The notes beneath the pieces were generated by a model. That model had not been told where the DNA came from, made no database searches, and was given only the letters and a program-made list of their open reading frames with translations. A program made the translations under genes and the position numbers. From Acidobacteriota bacterium (GTDB lineage: Bacteria > Acidobacteriota > Vicinamibacteria > Vicinamibacterales > JAKQTR01), in the NCBI GenBank assembly GCA_026393755.1, contig JAPKZO010000019.1:56286-120285 (forward strand): 64,000 bases of DNA, in the 5' to 3' direction. This document shows, in pieces, positions 18,233-28,542 of the stretch (position 1 is the stretch's first letter; each line of letters starts with the position of its first letter).

Positions 18233-19576
18233 CTACGGCTTGCGCTTGCGCTTCAGGGCTTCCCAGCCGTCCAGCCGGCGTTTCAGTTCCTTCTCGAAGC
18301 CACGGTCGGTCGGTTCGTAGTACTTCCTGCCAGTGAGATTCGGCGGAAGGCAGTCCATCCCCGTCACCGCGTCGGGCTCATCGTGGGCGTACTCATAGCC
18401 CTTGCCGTACTCAAGCGTCTTCATCAGCTTCGTCGGGGCGTTGCGCAGCTGCAGCGGCACAGGCTCGGCGCGGTCGCTATGCGCGTCCGCGGCGGCGCGG
18501 AGGTACGCGCGGTAGACGGCATTGCTCTTTGGCGCCGTCGCCAGATACGTGACCGCCTGCGTCAGCGCGGTGTTGGCCTCGGGCATCCCGATGAAGTGGA
18601 CCGCGTCCTTGGCGGCGATGGTGAGGGCAAGCGCCTGCGGATCGGCGTTGCCGACATCCTCCGACGCGAACCGCACGAGCCGGCGCGCCAGATACATTGG
18701 ATCCTCACCAGCCTCCAGCATGCGTGCCAGCCAGTACACGGCGGCATCCGGATCGCTGTTGCGCATGGACTTGTGCAGCGCGGAAATCAGGTTGTAGTGT
18801 TCTTCGCCGGACTTGTCGTAGATGAGCGCCCGACGGGCCACCGATGACCGCAGAAACGACTCGTCAACCACGCCACGGCCGTGGACGACGGGCGCCGACC
18901 CCACGGCGAATTCGAGCAGATTCAGAGCCACCCTGGCGTCGCCGTTGGCATACCGGGCGATAGCGGAGAGCGCCGCCGGGTCGACGTCCACGCGCTCGGC
19001 ACCGAGGCCGCGTTCGGCATCGCCCATCGCACGCGACAGCACCGTCACCAGGTCGGACTCGCAAAGCGGCTGGAGCACGAACACCTGCGATCGCGAGAGC
19101 AACGGGGCATTCACCTCGAACGACGGATTCTCCGTCGTCGCCCCGATGAGCACGATATCGCCGCCTTCCACCCGAGGCAGAAAGGCGTCCTGTTGCGCCT
19201 TGTTGAACCGGTGGATCTCGTCGACGAAAACGATCGTGCGGCGCCCTCGAGCGTGACGCGCGCGCTCGGCCTCGGCCATCACCTCCTTGATCTCCTTGAT
19301 GCCGGCCAACACGGCCGAGAAGGCGATGAAGTGGGCCTGGGTCGAGACCGCGATCAGTCTCGCCAGCGTCGTCTTGCCCGTGCCGGGCGGGCCCCACAGG
19401 ATGACCGACTGCAGCAGGTCCCGCTCGATGGCTTCGCGCAACGGCCGGCCGGGGCCAAGCAGCGCGTCCTGGCCGACGTATTCGTCGAACGAGCAGGGCC
19501 GCATCCGCTCGGCCAGGGGCGCGCGGCCAGCCCGGGAAGGCGGACGTTCGTCGTCGAACAGATCGTCGGTCGTCAC
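18233..19576 (-). CDS. rarA: replication-associated recombination protein A (RarA/MgsA ATPase)
   Basis: RarA (447 aa) is a clamp-loader-like AAA+ ATPase that acts at stalled replication forks. Visible motifs are Walker A GPPGTGKTTL, Walker B VFVDEIHRF, sensor 1 GATTENPSF, and the C-terminal YEYAHDEPDAV...LPPNL segment diagnostic of the MgsA domain. It starts with GTG at 19576, overlapping the stop of the upstream methyltransferase gene by four bases, so the two minus-strand genes are probably one operon. It converges with the histidine kinase gene with seven bases between stops. Confidence 0.96.
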   Translation of the reverse strand: MTTDDLFDDERPPSRAGRAPLAERMRPCSFDEYVGQDALLGPGRPLREAIERDLLQSVILWGPPGTGKTTLARLIAVSTQAHFIAFSAVLAGIKEIKEVMAEAERARHARGRRTIVFVDEIHRFNKAQQDAFLPRVEGGDIVLIGATTENPSFEVNAPLLSRSQVFVLQPLCESDLVTVLSRAMGDAERGLGAERVDVDPAALSAIARYANGDARVALNLLEFAVGSAPVVHGRGVVDESFLRSSVARRALIYDKSGEEHYNLISALHKSMRNSDPDAAVYWLARMLEAGEDPMYLARRLVRFASEDVGNADPQALALTIAAKDAVHFIGMPEANTALTQAVTYLATAPKSNAVYRAYLRAAADAHSDRAEPVPLQLRNAPTKLMKTLEYGKGYEYAHDEPDAVTGMDCLPPNLTGRKYYEPTDRGFEKELKRRLDGWEALKRKRKP

Positions 19577-20382
19577 AATCGGCTCGCAGCCAGCCGTTGG
19601 CGGCGCGCCTCGAACAGGATCACGCCTGTCGCGACAGCAACGTTCAACGACTCGACGGGCAGGTCCATCGGAATCCGCATTCGGGCGTCGGCGGAGGCGA
19701 CAATCGACGGGGCCAGTCCGCCGCCTTCACCTCCGACCAGCACCAACGCGGGCTGTGCGAGGTCCATCTCGAACAGCGCCAGGCCTCCCGCCGGTGTCGT
19801 CGCGATGACGAGGAGGCCTCGCGCATGTGCTCCCTCGAGCAGCCCCTCAATAGTCTCGGCGCGTGCGACGGGGGTTCGGAAAACGCTGCCCATCGATCCG
19901 CGAATGGCCTTCCATCCGAGCGGGTCGGCAGATTGGCCCGCGACCACAACACCGGTCGCCCCCGCCGCCTCGGCCGACCGAACGATGGCGCCGACGTTTC
20001 CGGGATCCTGCACGTCGATTGCCGCGACCACGAGCGCCGGCGCGCGCCGGAAGATCTCTCCCAGCGGCGCGAGCCTGAACGACGCGATCGCGACGATGCC
20101 GGATGGCGTCCGCACCGGGCTGGCGGCGGCGACAACTTCGGCCGCCGCATCGAGCACGACGGCACCTGCGGCGGCCAGCTGGTCCACGAGCCGTGCCACA
20201 TCTGGCTGTTCACGAACGTCCGGGCGCACCGCTACCGTGAGGCCTCCCAGCCCGGCAGACAGTGCCTCCCCGACCAGGTGCAACCCGTCGAGCAGCACGT
20301 CGCCGGTCTCGGGGTCGTATCCCCTGGCCAGTTGCCGGCAGCGTTGGACGAACGGATGTTGGCGGCTCTGAATGGATATCAC
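19573..20382 (-). CDS. TrmH-family RNA 2'-O-methyltransferase
   Basis: A 269-residue SPOUT methyltransferase that probably transfers a methyl group from SAM to a ribose 2'-OH of 23S rRNA or tRNA. An N-terminal substrate-binding domain (RQHPFVQRCRQL) precedes the catalytic domain with motif 1 (NVGAIVRSAEAAGATGVVV), motif 2 (GGEGGGLAP) and motif 3 (IPMDLPVESLNVAVATGVIL), which form the trefoil knot. I start it at GTG 20382; the frame is open further upstream but runs into the palindromic repeat and promoter region. It is coupled to rarA by a four-base overlap. The precise target nucleotide cannot be inferred. Confidence 0.92.
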   Translation of the reverse strand: MISIQSRQHPFVQRCRQLARGYDPETGDVLLDGLHLVGEALSAGLGGLTVAVRPDVREQPDVARLVDQLAAAGAVVLDAAAEVVAAASPVRTPSGIVAIASFRLAPLGEIFRRAPALVVAAIDVQDPGNVGAIVRSAEAAGATGVVVAGQSADPLGWKAIRGSMGSVFRTPVARAETIEGLLEGAHARGLLVIATTPAGGLALFEMDLAQPALVLVGGEGGGLAPSIVASADARMRIPMDLPVESLNVAVATGVILFEARRQRLAASRL

Positions 20383-20424
20383 GTGAGGATTGGTCGCTCC
20401 CAGGCCCAGGAAGAGGATAGCAGA

Positions 20425-20430
20425 TATGCT
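20425..20430 (+). promoter_or_regulatory. -10 hexamer (TATGCT), candidate greA promoter
   Basis: TATGCT lies in the divergent region between the TrmH gene and greA. The palindrome at 20448-20467 lies just downstream and would be in the transcribed leader of about 150 bases. Same hexamer as the one before the gene at 39184. Confidence 0.35.
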
Positions 20431-20447
20431 AGACTCGACGATTAGAA

Positions 20448-20467
20448 GGGCACGGCATGCCGTGCCC
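20448..20467 (+). repeat. second copy of the palindromic repeat (20 bp)
   Basis: GGGCACGGCATGCCGTGCCC is a perfect palindrome identical over 20 bp to the core of the copy at 1026-1047, and both are flanked by TA-rich ends (CCCCTAC here, GTAGGGG there). It lies in the greA leader region. Confidence 0.8.
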
Positions 20468-20586
20468 CTACACACGGCAGACGCGCTTTTGATTCGTCAT
20501 TCCGGCGACTTGTCGAACAGAGCGCAGCGTAAATGGGAGCCTCCATGTCGGGAACGACCAGCGATCGGTCTCATCGGGAAGACGGC

Positions 20587-21057
20587 ATGAAGTCCCGGAT
20601 TCTGAAGCGTCTCGAAGACGAGGCAGGCGGTCTGGACCGGGAACTGCGGACAGAATTGCCGCGAGAGATCCAGCGCGCGCGCGAACTGGGCGATCTCAGC
20701 GAGAACGCCGAGTACCAGGCCGCCAAGGAGCGCCAGTCGTTCGTGCAGGCCCGGATGGGGATGCTGCGAAAACGGATGGCCGAGATTTCGCTGATGAACT
20801 TCGATCGCCTGCCCCGCGATCGGGCGGCGTTCGGATCGACGATTGTCCTGCGCGAAGATGGCGCCGACGCGGAAATGACCTACCAGTTGGTGATGCCGGA
20901 GGACGCGGACGCCACCAAGGGCCTGGTCTCCACCAGTTCGCCGATCGGCAAGGCGTTGGTGGGCAAGCAGGCGGGGGACGAGGCCGTCGTGGACACGCCA
21001 GCCGGCATTCGTCGCTTCGACATCGTCAAACTCACCACCGTTCACGACGAGGCCTGA
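20587..21057 (+). CDS. greA: GreA/GreB-family transcription elongation factor
   Basis: The product (156 aa from this start) enters the RNA polymerase secondary channel and stimulates cleavage of backtracked transcripts. The N-terminal coiled coil contains the conserved tip sequence GDLSENAEYQAAKERQ; the C-terminal FKBP-like domain has STSSPIGKALVGKQAGDEA. The distance from MKSR to the LSENAEY motif matches standard GreA, which favours ATG 20587 with its GGGAAG site. An in-frame ATG at 20545 with a GGGAG site would add 14 residues. The stop codon overlaps the ATG of the next gene by one base. Confidence 0.93.
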   Translation: MKSRILKRLEDEAGGLDRELRTELPREIQRARELGDLSENAEYQAAKERQSFVQARMGMLRKRMAEISLMNFDRLPRDRAAFGSTIVLREDGADAEMTYQLVMPEDADATKGLVSTSSPIGKALVGKQAGDEAVVDTPAGIRRFDIVKLTTVHDEA

Positions 21058-22454
21058 TGGTCGGGCCCGAGCCCTACTCATCGAAAACCAGAACCGCGCT
21101 GGTGCTGACAGGCACCGGGACGGCGGGCGCGTACCACGCTGGCGTGCTCAAAGCCCTTGGCGAAGCCGGCGTCCGGATCGATCTCGTGGCTGGCCACGGC
21201 ATCGGCGTTGTTGGCGCCTGTTTCGCGGCAATTGACGGCGCCGAATCGCTGTGGAAGGCTGACGGCTTCTGGCAGCAGGCCCGCGTGCGGCAGTTCTATT
21301 CGTGGCGGCGCGTCCTGCGTGTGCTGGGATGGCTGGGTGGCGCGGTGGCGGGGCTGCTTGCCGTTCCCCTCTGCCTGCTGGCGCTCGGCCTGGTGGTCTT
21401 CCCAATCGCGTTTCTCCTGCGCCTGGTGCGACTCGAGGCGAGCAACGCGTGGGCCGATGGCTACGCGTGGCTGGTCCACGAGGCGTTTCTGCCCGATCGA
21501 CTGCCGTCATGGCTGGCCGAAATCGTTCTCGTGCTGGCCATCATTGGCGTGGGCGTGGTGGCGGTCGCCTCGGCCCGCGGCCGCCTTCGGGGGCGTCATC
21601 GCGAGGAAGGCCGCTTCTGGTGGCGGGTCTTCGGCGCGCCGGTCGCATCGCGCGAAGCGATCGACCACTGGCGCCTGGCGTTGTGGCGGCTGATTTCGGG
21701 CGGCGCCAAGGTGCCCCAACCGGATCCGGTGCAGCTCTCTCGCCGGTATTCGGAACTACTCTCGGACAACGTCGGGCAGCCGGGCTTCAAGGAAGTGATC
21801 GCGATTGTGCACGACCTCGATGCGAGGCGCGACCTGGTCGCCGCCGTCCTGACTGAGCCGTATCGCGCGTCGTTCTTCGGCCGGCGCCGCCGGACTGCCG
21901 CATGGGCGGCCCGGGCCAACGAGACGCTCGACCTGGCTGGCGCGGACCGGGACCACGTGGTCGACGTCCTGGCTGCGGCGTTGTCGCTGCCGGTCGTCAC
22001 ACCGCCCTGGCCCGTGACGTTCGCGGCCGATAGTTACTGGAGCGGCGAGACCCACCGGCTGTGCGATCGTCCGGATGCGACCATCCGGCTCCTCGAAGAG
22101 GTGGTCGCTGCCGGCGTCGACCAGGTGATCATCGTCTCGGCGACCCCTGCGCCGGGCGAACCGCATGCCCTCACCGATCCGCGCGTTGACGGGCACGGCC
22201 GGCTCGGCCAGTGGCTGCTTTCACGCGACACCGCGGGACTGAGAGACGCGTCGTCGGCGCGGGCGGATCAATTCAAGAACCTCCACATCATCAGGCCGGA
22301 TCACAATCCGGTCGGGCCGCTCGATTTTGGCGGGGCGTATGACGGTCGATCCGATCGGATGGCGACGCTGGCCGAACTGGTCGATCTGGGGTATGCAGAC
22401 GCCTACCGGCAATTTGTGGAGCCGGTTGTGGGCGCGGCAGACGTCACACCATAG
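21057..22454 (+). CDS. patatin-like protein, probable pseudoenzyme with membrane insertion
   Basis: A 465-residue protein whose N-terminus matches the patatin/RssA phospholipase fold: LVLTGTGTAGAYHAGVLKAL corresponds to the glycine-rich oxyanion-hole loop and following helix. The nucleophile elbow that should read G-x-S-x-G is AGHGIG here, with Gly in place of the catalytic Ser. A hydrophobic region with two to three membrane segments (about residues 80-180) is inserted after it. The catalytic Asp motif (DGG/A) is not obvious either; the equivalent place may be FAADSYWSGE. It is therefore probably catalytically inactive or uses another mechanism. It is translationally coupled to greA by a TGATG overlap. 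Function unknown. Confidence 0.72.
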   Translation: MVGPEPYSSKTRTALVLTGTGTAGAYHAGVLKALGEAGVRIDLVAGHGIGVVGACFAAIDGAESLWKADGFWQQARVRQFYSWRRVLRVLGWLGGAVAGLLAVPLCLLALGLVVFPIAFLLRLVRLEASNAWADGYAWLVHEAFLPDRLPSWLAEIVLVLAIIGVGVVAVASARGRLRGRHREEGRFWWRVFGAPVASREAIDHWRLALWRLISGGAKVPQPDPVQLSRRYSELLSDNVGQPGFKEVIAIVHDLDARRDLVAAVLTEPYRASFFGRRRRTAAWAARANETLDLAGADRDHVVDVLAAALSLPVVTPPWPVTFAADSYWSGETHRLCDRPDATIRLLEEVVAAGVDQVIIVSATPAPGEPHALTDPRVDGHGRLGQWLLSRDTAGLRDASSARADQFKNLHIIRPDHNPVGPLDFGGAYDGRSDRMATLAELVDLGYADAYRQFVEPVVGAADVTP

Positions 22455-22460
22455 CCCCCG

Positions 22461-23891
22461 CTACTTCTTCCTGTCAGCCGGACTGTGGTCGCGGAGAAAC
22501 TGCAGGGTGAGATCTCTGATCGTGACGTTGATCTGCTCGTCGGTCTGCCGGCCGTGGCGATCAAAGAAGGCCTGCAGGGGGATGACCGCCTTGGCCATCG
22601 CCCGATGACCGCCCGCATTCCCGATGTCTCCGAACACCTTCTTCACCAGCTCGCCGGCGTTGCGCGAGTAGCCCAGGTTCCTCACCGAGATCACCAGCGT
22701 GTCGTGCACGATGCCGGCGACGACCGTCCACTTGATGTCTTCGAGCTGGAGGAAGAAATCGGCGACGTACGGGATGAAATCCTCCCGGGGAATCGTTCCC
22801 AGGAATGCTGAGAAGATCTGGTCGCCCGCCAGTCCGACCCGCTGCGCATAGGTGACGTATGACAGCCGCTCGAACGTCACGTCCGAGCCCTCCATCTTCC
22901 GGATCATCGTCGCATCCGCCAGCGGATAGAGGTAGGAGAACGCCTCCAGGTCAACGCGGTTGGCCTGCCGGTTGAAGAACAACGTGTCCGACTTGATGGC
23001 GTACAGCATCGCCGTCGCGGTGCGCTCGGAGATGTTCACGTCCACCGCTCGCAGGTGCTCGGTCAGAATCGTGCTGGTCGAGCCGTAGTCCGGCCGAATG
23101 TCCTTGAAGAGGGCGCCGTATCCGGATTGCGCCGGGTGATGGTCGATCACGAGATCGACCTTGTCGAGCAGGCCGCCGAAATAGTGGGGCTGGACGTCCA
23201 CCATCGCGATGCGCTCGAAGTCCTTGACCGACTGCTCCGTCAGCGTCTCGACGTGGATGTCGAGCAGGTTGGCCATGCGCTGATTCTCCGGCCGCGTCAC
23301 ACCGACGAGCGCCCCGATGATGGCGGTGGTCTTGGTGCGACGCAGCACGTTGCGCAATGCCAGCGCCGAGGCCATCGCGTCGGGATCCGGGTCGTGGTGG
23401 AGCAGGATCAGGATGCGATCGGCGTCGTTGAAGTAGCGCTGATACTGCTGGACCCTGGCGCGGGTCAGCGATCGGCTGATTTCGGCGACCAGCGGTCCGC
23501 CCACCAGTTCGGCGAGCGACAGGAAACTCAGTTCGGGAAACTGCGCTCGCAGCTGTTCTTCGCGCCTCACCGCACTCCCGCTGGCGCCGCTCATCGGCGT
23601 CGCCAGCACGTAGATCAGCGTGGCGCCCGCGCCGGTGATGGCCTGCAGCACCCGTTTGAGACTCTGCCGGCCGGTGTCTTCGACGATCACGCAGGTGTGC
23701 GGGGACAAATCGGCTTTGAGATAGGTGTCGGTCTTGGCGAGGTCCCCGGCGGTGATCGCGACGCCGGCTTCGTGGAGCCGTCGCGCCAGGGGACGGCTGT
23801 CGACGAGAAAGTCCACGTCGAACCGGGGCGGCAGGACCTGCTCGAGTGTCCTGATCACCAGTTCACTGTGGCAGATGGAGAGGCACTTCAT
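22461..23891 (-). CDS. DHH-family phosphoesterase with N-terminal Rossmann-like domain
   Basis: A 476-residue protein. Residues 1-110 look like a TrkA-N/RCK-type Rossmann domain (MKCLSICHSELVIRTLEQ, VIVEDTGRQS). The rest is a DHH phosphoesterase: HHDPDPDAMASALAL, then MVDVQPH, IDHHP and GSTSTILTE metal-binding motifs, and a DHHA1 domain ending with the substrate-binding GNAGGHRAMAK. The fold is that of NrnA-like nano-RNases and cyclic-dinucleotide phosphodiesterases (GdpP/DhhP). Candidate substrates are therefore short oligonucleotides, pAp or c-di-AMP/pApA; the sequence does not choose among them. It converges with the patatin-like gene with a gap of six bases. Confidence 0.85.
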   Translation of the reverse strand: MKCLSICHSELVIRTLEQVLPPRFDVDFLVDSRPLARRLHEAGVAITAGDLAKTDTYLKADLSPHTCVIVEDTGRQSLKRVLQAITGAGATLIYVLATPMSGASGSAVRREEQLRAQFPELSFLSLAELVGGPLVAEISRSLTRARVQQYQRYFNDADRILILLHHDPDPDAMASALALRNVLRRTKTTAIIGALVGVTRPENQRMANLLDIHVETLTEQSVKDFERIAMVDVQPHYFGGLLDKVDLVIDHHPAQSGYGALFKDIRPDYGSTSTILTEHLRAVDVNISERTATAMLYAIKSDTLFFNRQANRVDLEAFSYLYPLADATMIRKMEGSDVTFERLSYVTYAQRVGLAGDQIFSAFLGTIPREDFIPYVADFFLQLEDIKWTVVAGIVHDTLVISVRNLGYSRNAGELVKKVFGDIGNAGGHRAMAKAVIPLQAFFDRHGRQTDEQINVTIRDLTLQFLRDHSPADRKK

Positions 23892-24013
23892 GAGCGCTGC
23901 CGAACGTGTGCGAGTCGGGTCATCACGAGACTCTCTCGATTATACGTCGCCGGCCAACGGCGGGCCGGGAAAGGCGGAACGGGCTGCTCGCCGCAGGGCT
24001 GCCGTGCGCCCGG

Positions 24014-24019
24014 TATAAG
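24014..24019 (+). promoter_or_regulatory. -10 hexamer (TATAAG) with short leader
   Basis: CGG-TATAAG ends eight bases before the ATG at 24028 in the divergent gap between the DHH gene and the VWA gene. The predicted transcript would start at or next to the start codon. Confidence 0.45.
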
Positions 24020-24027
24020 ATCTACCC

Positions 24028-24963
24028 ATGGGCAGGATGTCAGCGGCGGGAGGACTGGCCGTCAGACGCGCGGTGGCGGCGATTGGCCTGCTCGTGCTGG
24101 CGGTGCCGGGGCGCCCCGGTGCACAGATGTTCAGGTCGAATGTCGATCTGGTCAGTCTGGGTGTCAACGTCGTGGACAAACGCGGCGCGCTCGTCGCCGA
24201 CCTTGCCCAGACCGAGTTCGAGGTCTACGAGGACGGCAAACGGCAGGAACTGACGTTCTTCTCGCGCGGCGGTGACTCCACGTCGGCGGCCGAACTCCAC
24301 CTCGGCCTGCTGTTCGACACGAGCGGCAGCATGGACGAGGACATCGCGCTGGCGCGCACCGCGGCAGTAAAGTTCCTGAACGCGCTGCCCGAAGCCGTCG
24401 ACGTCACGCTGGTGGATTTCGACACGGAAGTGCGTGTCGCCCGGTACGGCCAGAACGACTTCGCCCGGTTGATCGAGCGGATCCGGCGTCGAAGACCGGA
24501 CGGGATGACGGCGATGTACGATGCGCTGGGCGTGTACCTTCATGGCGCCGCATCTCAGGAGGGGCGGAAGATCCTCGTCGCCTACAGCGACGCCGGCGAC
24601 AACCGAAGCTCGCTCAATCTGCCGGACGTGATCGAGCTGCTCCAGGCGTCCGACGTGACGATGTACACGATTGGATTTCTGGACCACCTGGGATCGTCGC
24701 ATCAGCTGGACGCCCGGTCACGGATTCAGCGGCTGTCCGCGCCTACCGGCGGTCAGGCGTTCTTCCCGTCGTCGGTCAAGGACATCGAATCCGCGTACGA
24801 CAAGGTGCTCGCTGACATCAAGGCGCAGTACGCGCTCGGCTACGTCTCAACCAACACGCGCGCTGACGGCACGTGGCGAAAGGTCGACATCAAGGTGACG
24901 CGCCCAGGTCTCAAGACGCGATCCCGCCAGGGATATTTCGCGCCGTACCGGAAGAGCCCGTGA
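24028..24963 (+). CDS. secreted VWFA-related protein (Acidobacterial type)
   Basis: A 311-residue exported protein: an N-terminal signal (AVAAIGLLVLAVPGRPGAQ) is followed by a beta domain with VFxVNVVDKRGALVADL-like sequence and then a von Willebrand factor A domain with an intact MIDAS start (FDTSGSMDE). The C-terminus YVSTNTRADGTWRKVDIKV...RQGYFAPYR is the hallmark of the VWFA-related family largely restricted to Acidobacteriota. VWA domains bind metal-dependent protein ligands outside the cell. Its partner is unknown. A double-domain relative is encoded at 55331-57343. Confidence 0.88.
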   Translation: MGRMSAAGGLAVRRAVAAIGLLVLAVPGRPGAQMFRSNVDLVSLGVNVVDKRGALVADLAQTEFEVYEDGKRQELTFFSRGGDSTSAAELHLGLLFDTSGSMDEDIALARTAAVKFLNALPEAVDVTLVDFDTEVRVARYGQNDFARLIERIRRRRPDGMTAMYDALGVYLHGAASQEGRKILVAYSDAGDNRSSLNLPDVIELLQASDVTMYTIGFLDHLGSSHQLDARSRIQRLSAPTGGQAFFPSSVKDIESAYDKVLADIKAQYALGYVSTNTRADGTWRKVDIKVTRPGLKTRSRQGYFAPYRKSP

Positions 24964-24995
24964 GGGCCTGTGGTGTTGCACGCTGACTGTCCAGG

Positions 24996-27041
<2,046 letters not shown>

Positions 27042-27081
27042 GCGGGCCGGCCATTCCCCGAGGCGGCGGTGCCAGAAGTTG

Positions 27082-27087
27082 TATGAT
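27082..27087 (+). promoter_or_regulatory. -10 hexamer (TATGAT) before the ytxH pair
   Basis: TATGAT lies in the 150-base gap between uvrB and the YtxH gene and is a 5/6 match to the consensus. The predicted leader is about 100 bases and GC-rich. Confidence 0.35.
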
Positions 27088-27191
27088 GGTCCCAGCGGGT
27101 CGGAGATCGGGTCCGGCTCGAGCCGTCGGGCGGCGGCGCGGTTCCGCCTGATGACCGGCGGTCACCCAAACACCCGAAGGAGTCTCGGACC

Positions 27192-27449
27192 ATGTCAGAC
27201 GATCGACACAGCGGAGCCGGTGGAGTCGTGGTCGCCTTCACGCTGGGGGCCCTGATCGGGGCCGTCGTCGCGCTGCTGTTCGCGCCGGCGAAGGGCGAGG
27301 AGACCCGGGAGATGATCAGCGAGAGGGCGCGCGAGCAGGCGGGGAAGACTCGCGAGTTCCTCAAGCAACAGAAAGAGAATCTCGCGACCGCCGTCGAGCG
27401 CGGGCGTGAGGCCTATCAGTCCGCCCGCGGCGAGAAAGAGCAGGGCTAA
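27192..27449 (+). CDS. YtxH-domain protein
   Basis: A small protein (85 aa) with one hydrophobic segment (GGVVVAFTLGALIGAVVALLFAP) ending in the APxxGEETR motif typical of YtxH/GvpP-like general stress proteins, then a charged helical tail (REMISERAREQAGKTREFLKQQ) that probably forms a coiled coil or amphipathic helix. Members sit in the inner membrane, often in stress operons. A strong GAAGGAG ribosome site is at 27175-27181. It is followed after one base by a second small membrane protein gene. Confidence 0.85.
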   Translation: MSDDRHSGAGGVVVAFTLGALIGAVVALLFAPAKGEETREMISERAREQAGKTREFLKQQKENLATAVERGREAYQSARGEKEQG

Positions 27450-27450
27450 C

Positions 27451-27885
27451 TTGACCGGCGAGAATGCGAGTCTCTTCCTGGGCATCATTGCCGTCGCGAC
27501 CCTGGTCATGGCCGTGGTCCAGGTGAGCGCCATCATCATGATGGTCCGGCTGGCCCGGCGGGTCGATCAGGTGTCGCGTCAGGTTCAGCAGGAGATTGGC
27601 CCGCTGGCCGATCGGCTGAGGCGCGTGGCCGACAACATGCAGGAGGCGACCAGCCTCGCCGCGGTGCAGGTCGAGCGGATTGATCGGCTGCTCTCCAGCG
27701 CCACCAGGCGCGCCGAAGAGACGATGTCCATGGTCCAGGGCGTGATCGTGGGACCCATGCGCGAGGGAATGGCCGTCGTCGCGTCCCTGCGCGCCGTGAT
27801 CGCCGCGTTTCGCTCGTTCCGGGGCGGTGAAGGCCGGCTCGCGGCCAGTCGCTTCGACGACGAGGACCCGCTGTTTATCGGGTAG
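27451..27885 (+). CDS. DUF948-like membrane protein
   Basis: A 144-residue protein with one N-terminal membrane segment (LGIIAVATLVMAVVQVSAIIMMVRLA) followed by a long amphipathic helix (RRVDQVSRQVQQEIGPLADRL). Such single-span proteins with a coiled-coil tail are commonly paired with YtxH. I infer a TTG start at 27451 directly after the ytxH stop, because the frame upstream only overlaps ytxH. Function unknown; probably co-translated with YtxH as part of an envelope-stress module. Confidence 0.65.
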   Translation: MTGENASLFLGIIAVATLVMAVVQVSAIIMMVRLARRVDQVSRQVQQEIGPLADRLRRVADNMQEATSLAAVQVERIDRLLSSATRRAEETMSMVQGVIVGPMREGMAVVASLRAVIAAFRSFRGGEGRLAASRFDDEDPLFIG

Positions 27886-27978
27886 AAATCGTGCCGGCGC
27901 ATCCCGACGTTGACCGGGAGCGCCTTGCGGTGATAGAACGTCCCCATCGGATCGGCCCTCCTCACGAAGGTGACTCTC

Positions 27979-28530
27979 ATGATGACGCGTCTGAGCCGTG
28001 CTTCCTACGTTCTGATCGGGTTGCTGGTGACAGGGGTGATGAGCAGCGCGGCCTACGCCCAGGACGTCAAGTCCCAGGCGCTGGCGAAGGAACTCAGCCA
28101 GCTGCTGGACGCCAAGAAACTCGCCGCCATCGCAGCCAGGGACGCCACTGAGCCCGAGTTCTACGTGGCGGCCATGTATTTTTCCGGCAGCCAGATGCTC
28201 GTGGTCGGTGCCAAGTACGCCCCGGCGGTGTTGCTTGACGGGAAACTCCGGAACCGGGAATACCAGGACGTTTACATCGACCTGAACAGCGCCGCGAAGG
28301 CCGGCACCAAGGTGTTTATAGAGGATGCCGGCGCCGACGGGCTGAAGCCCGACCACGAGACCAACAAGGGCGCCGATTCGCTGGAGCAGGCCGGAAAGCA
28401 GACGAAATTCGATGACGACTGGAAGAAGGACCAGAAGTTGTCGGATGCGGACTACCAGAAAGTGTTCGCCGCTGCCGACACGCTTTATTGTCGTCTGCTG
28501 ACCGCGCTCATCGCCGAAGCCAGGAAGTAA
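27979..28530 (+). CDS. exported protein of unknown function
   Basis: A 183-residue protein with a clear signal peptide (RLSRASYVLIGLLVTGVMSSAAYAQ, likely cleaved after AYA). The mature part contains EFYVAAMYFSGSQMLVVGAKYAPAVLL and a charged C-terminal half (KGADSLEQAGKQTKFDDDWKK). I do not recognise a characterised family. ATG 27979 follows a CGAAGGTG site by eight bases; an adjacent ATG at 27982 is also possible. It stands alone on the plus strand and converges with the protease gene. Confidence 0.75.
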   Translation: MMTRLSRASYVLIGLLVTGVMSSAAYAQDVKSQALAKELSQLLDAKKLAAIAARDATEPEFYVAAMYFSGSQMLVVGAKYAPAVLLDGKLRNREYQDVYIDLNSAAKAGTKVFIEDAGADGLKPDHETNKGADSLEQAGKQTKFDDDWKKDQKLSDADYQKVFAAADTLYCRLLTALIAEARK

Positions 28531-28542
28531 TCAGCCCGCCCG

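Noticed and set aside
18226..18260. Bidirectional terminator between the histidine kinase and rarA
   Set aside because: Only seven bases separate the stops and no stem with T-tract is visible.
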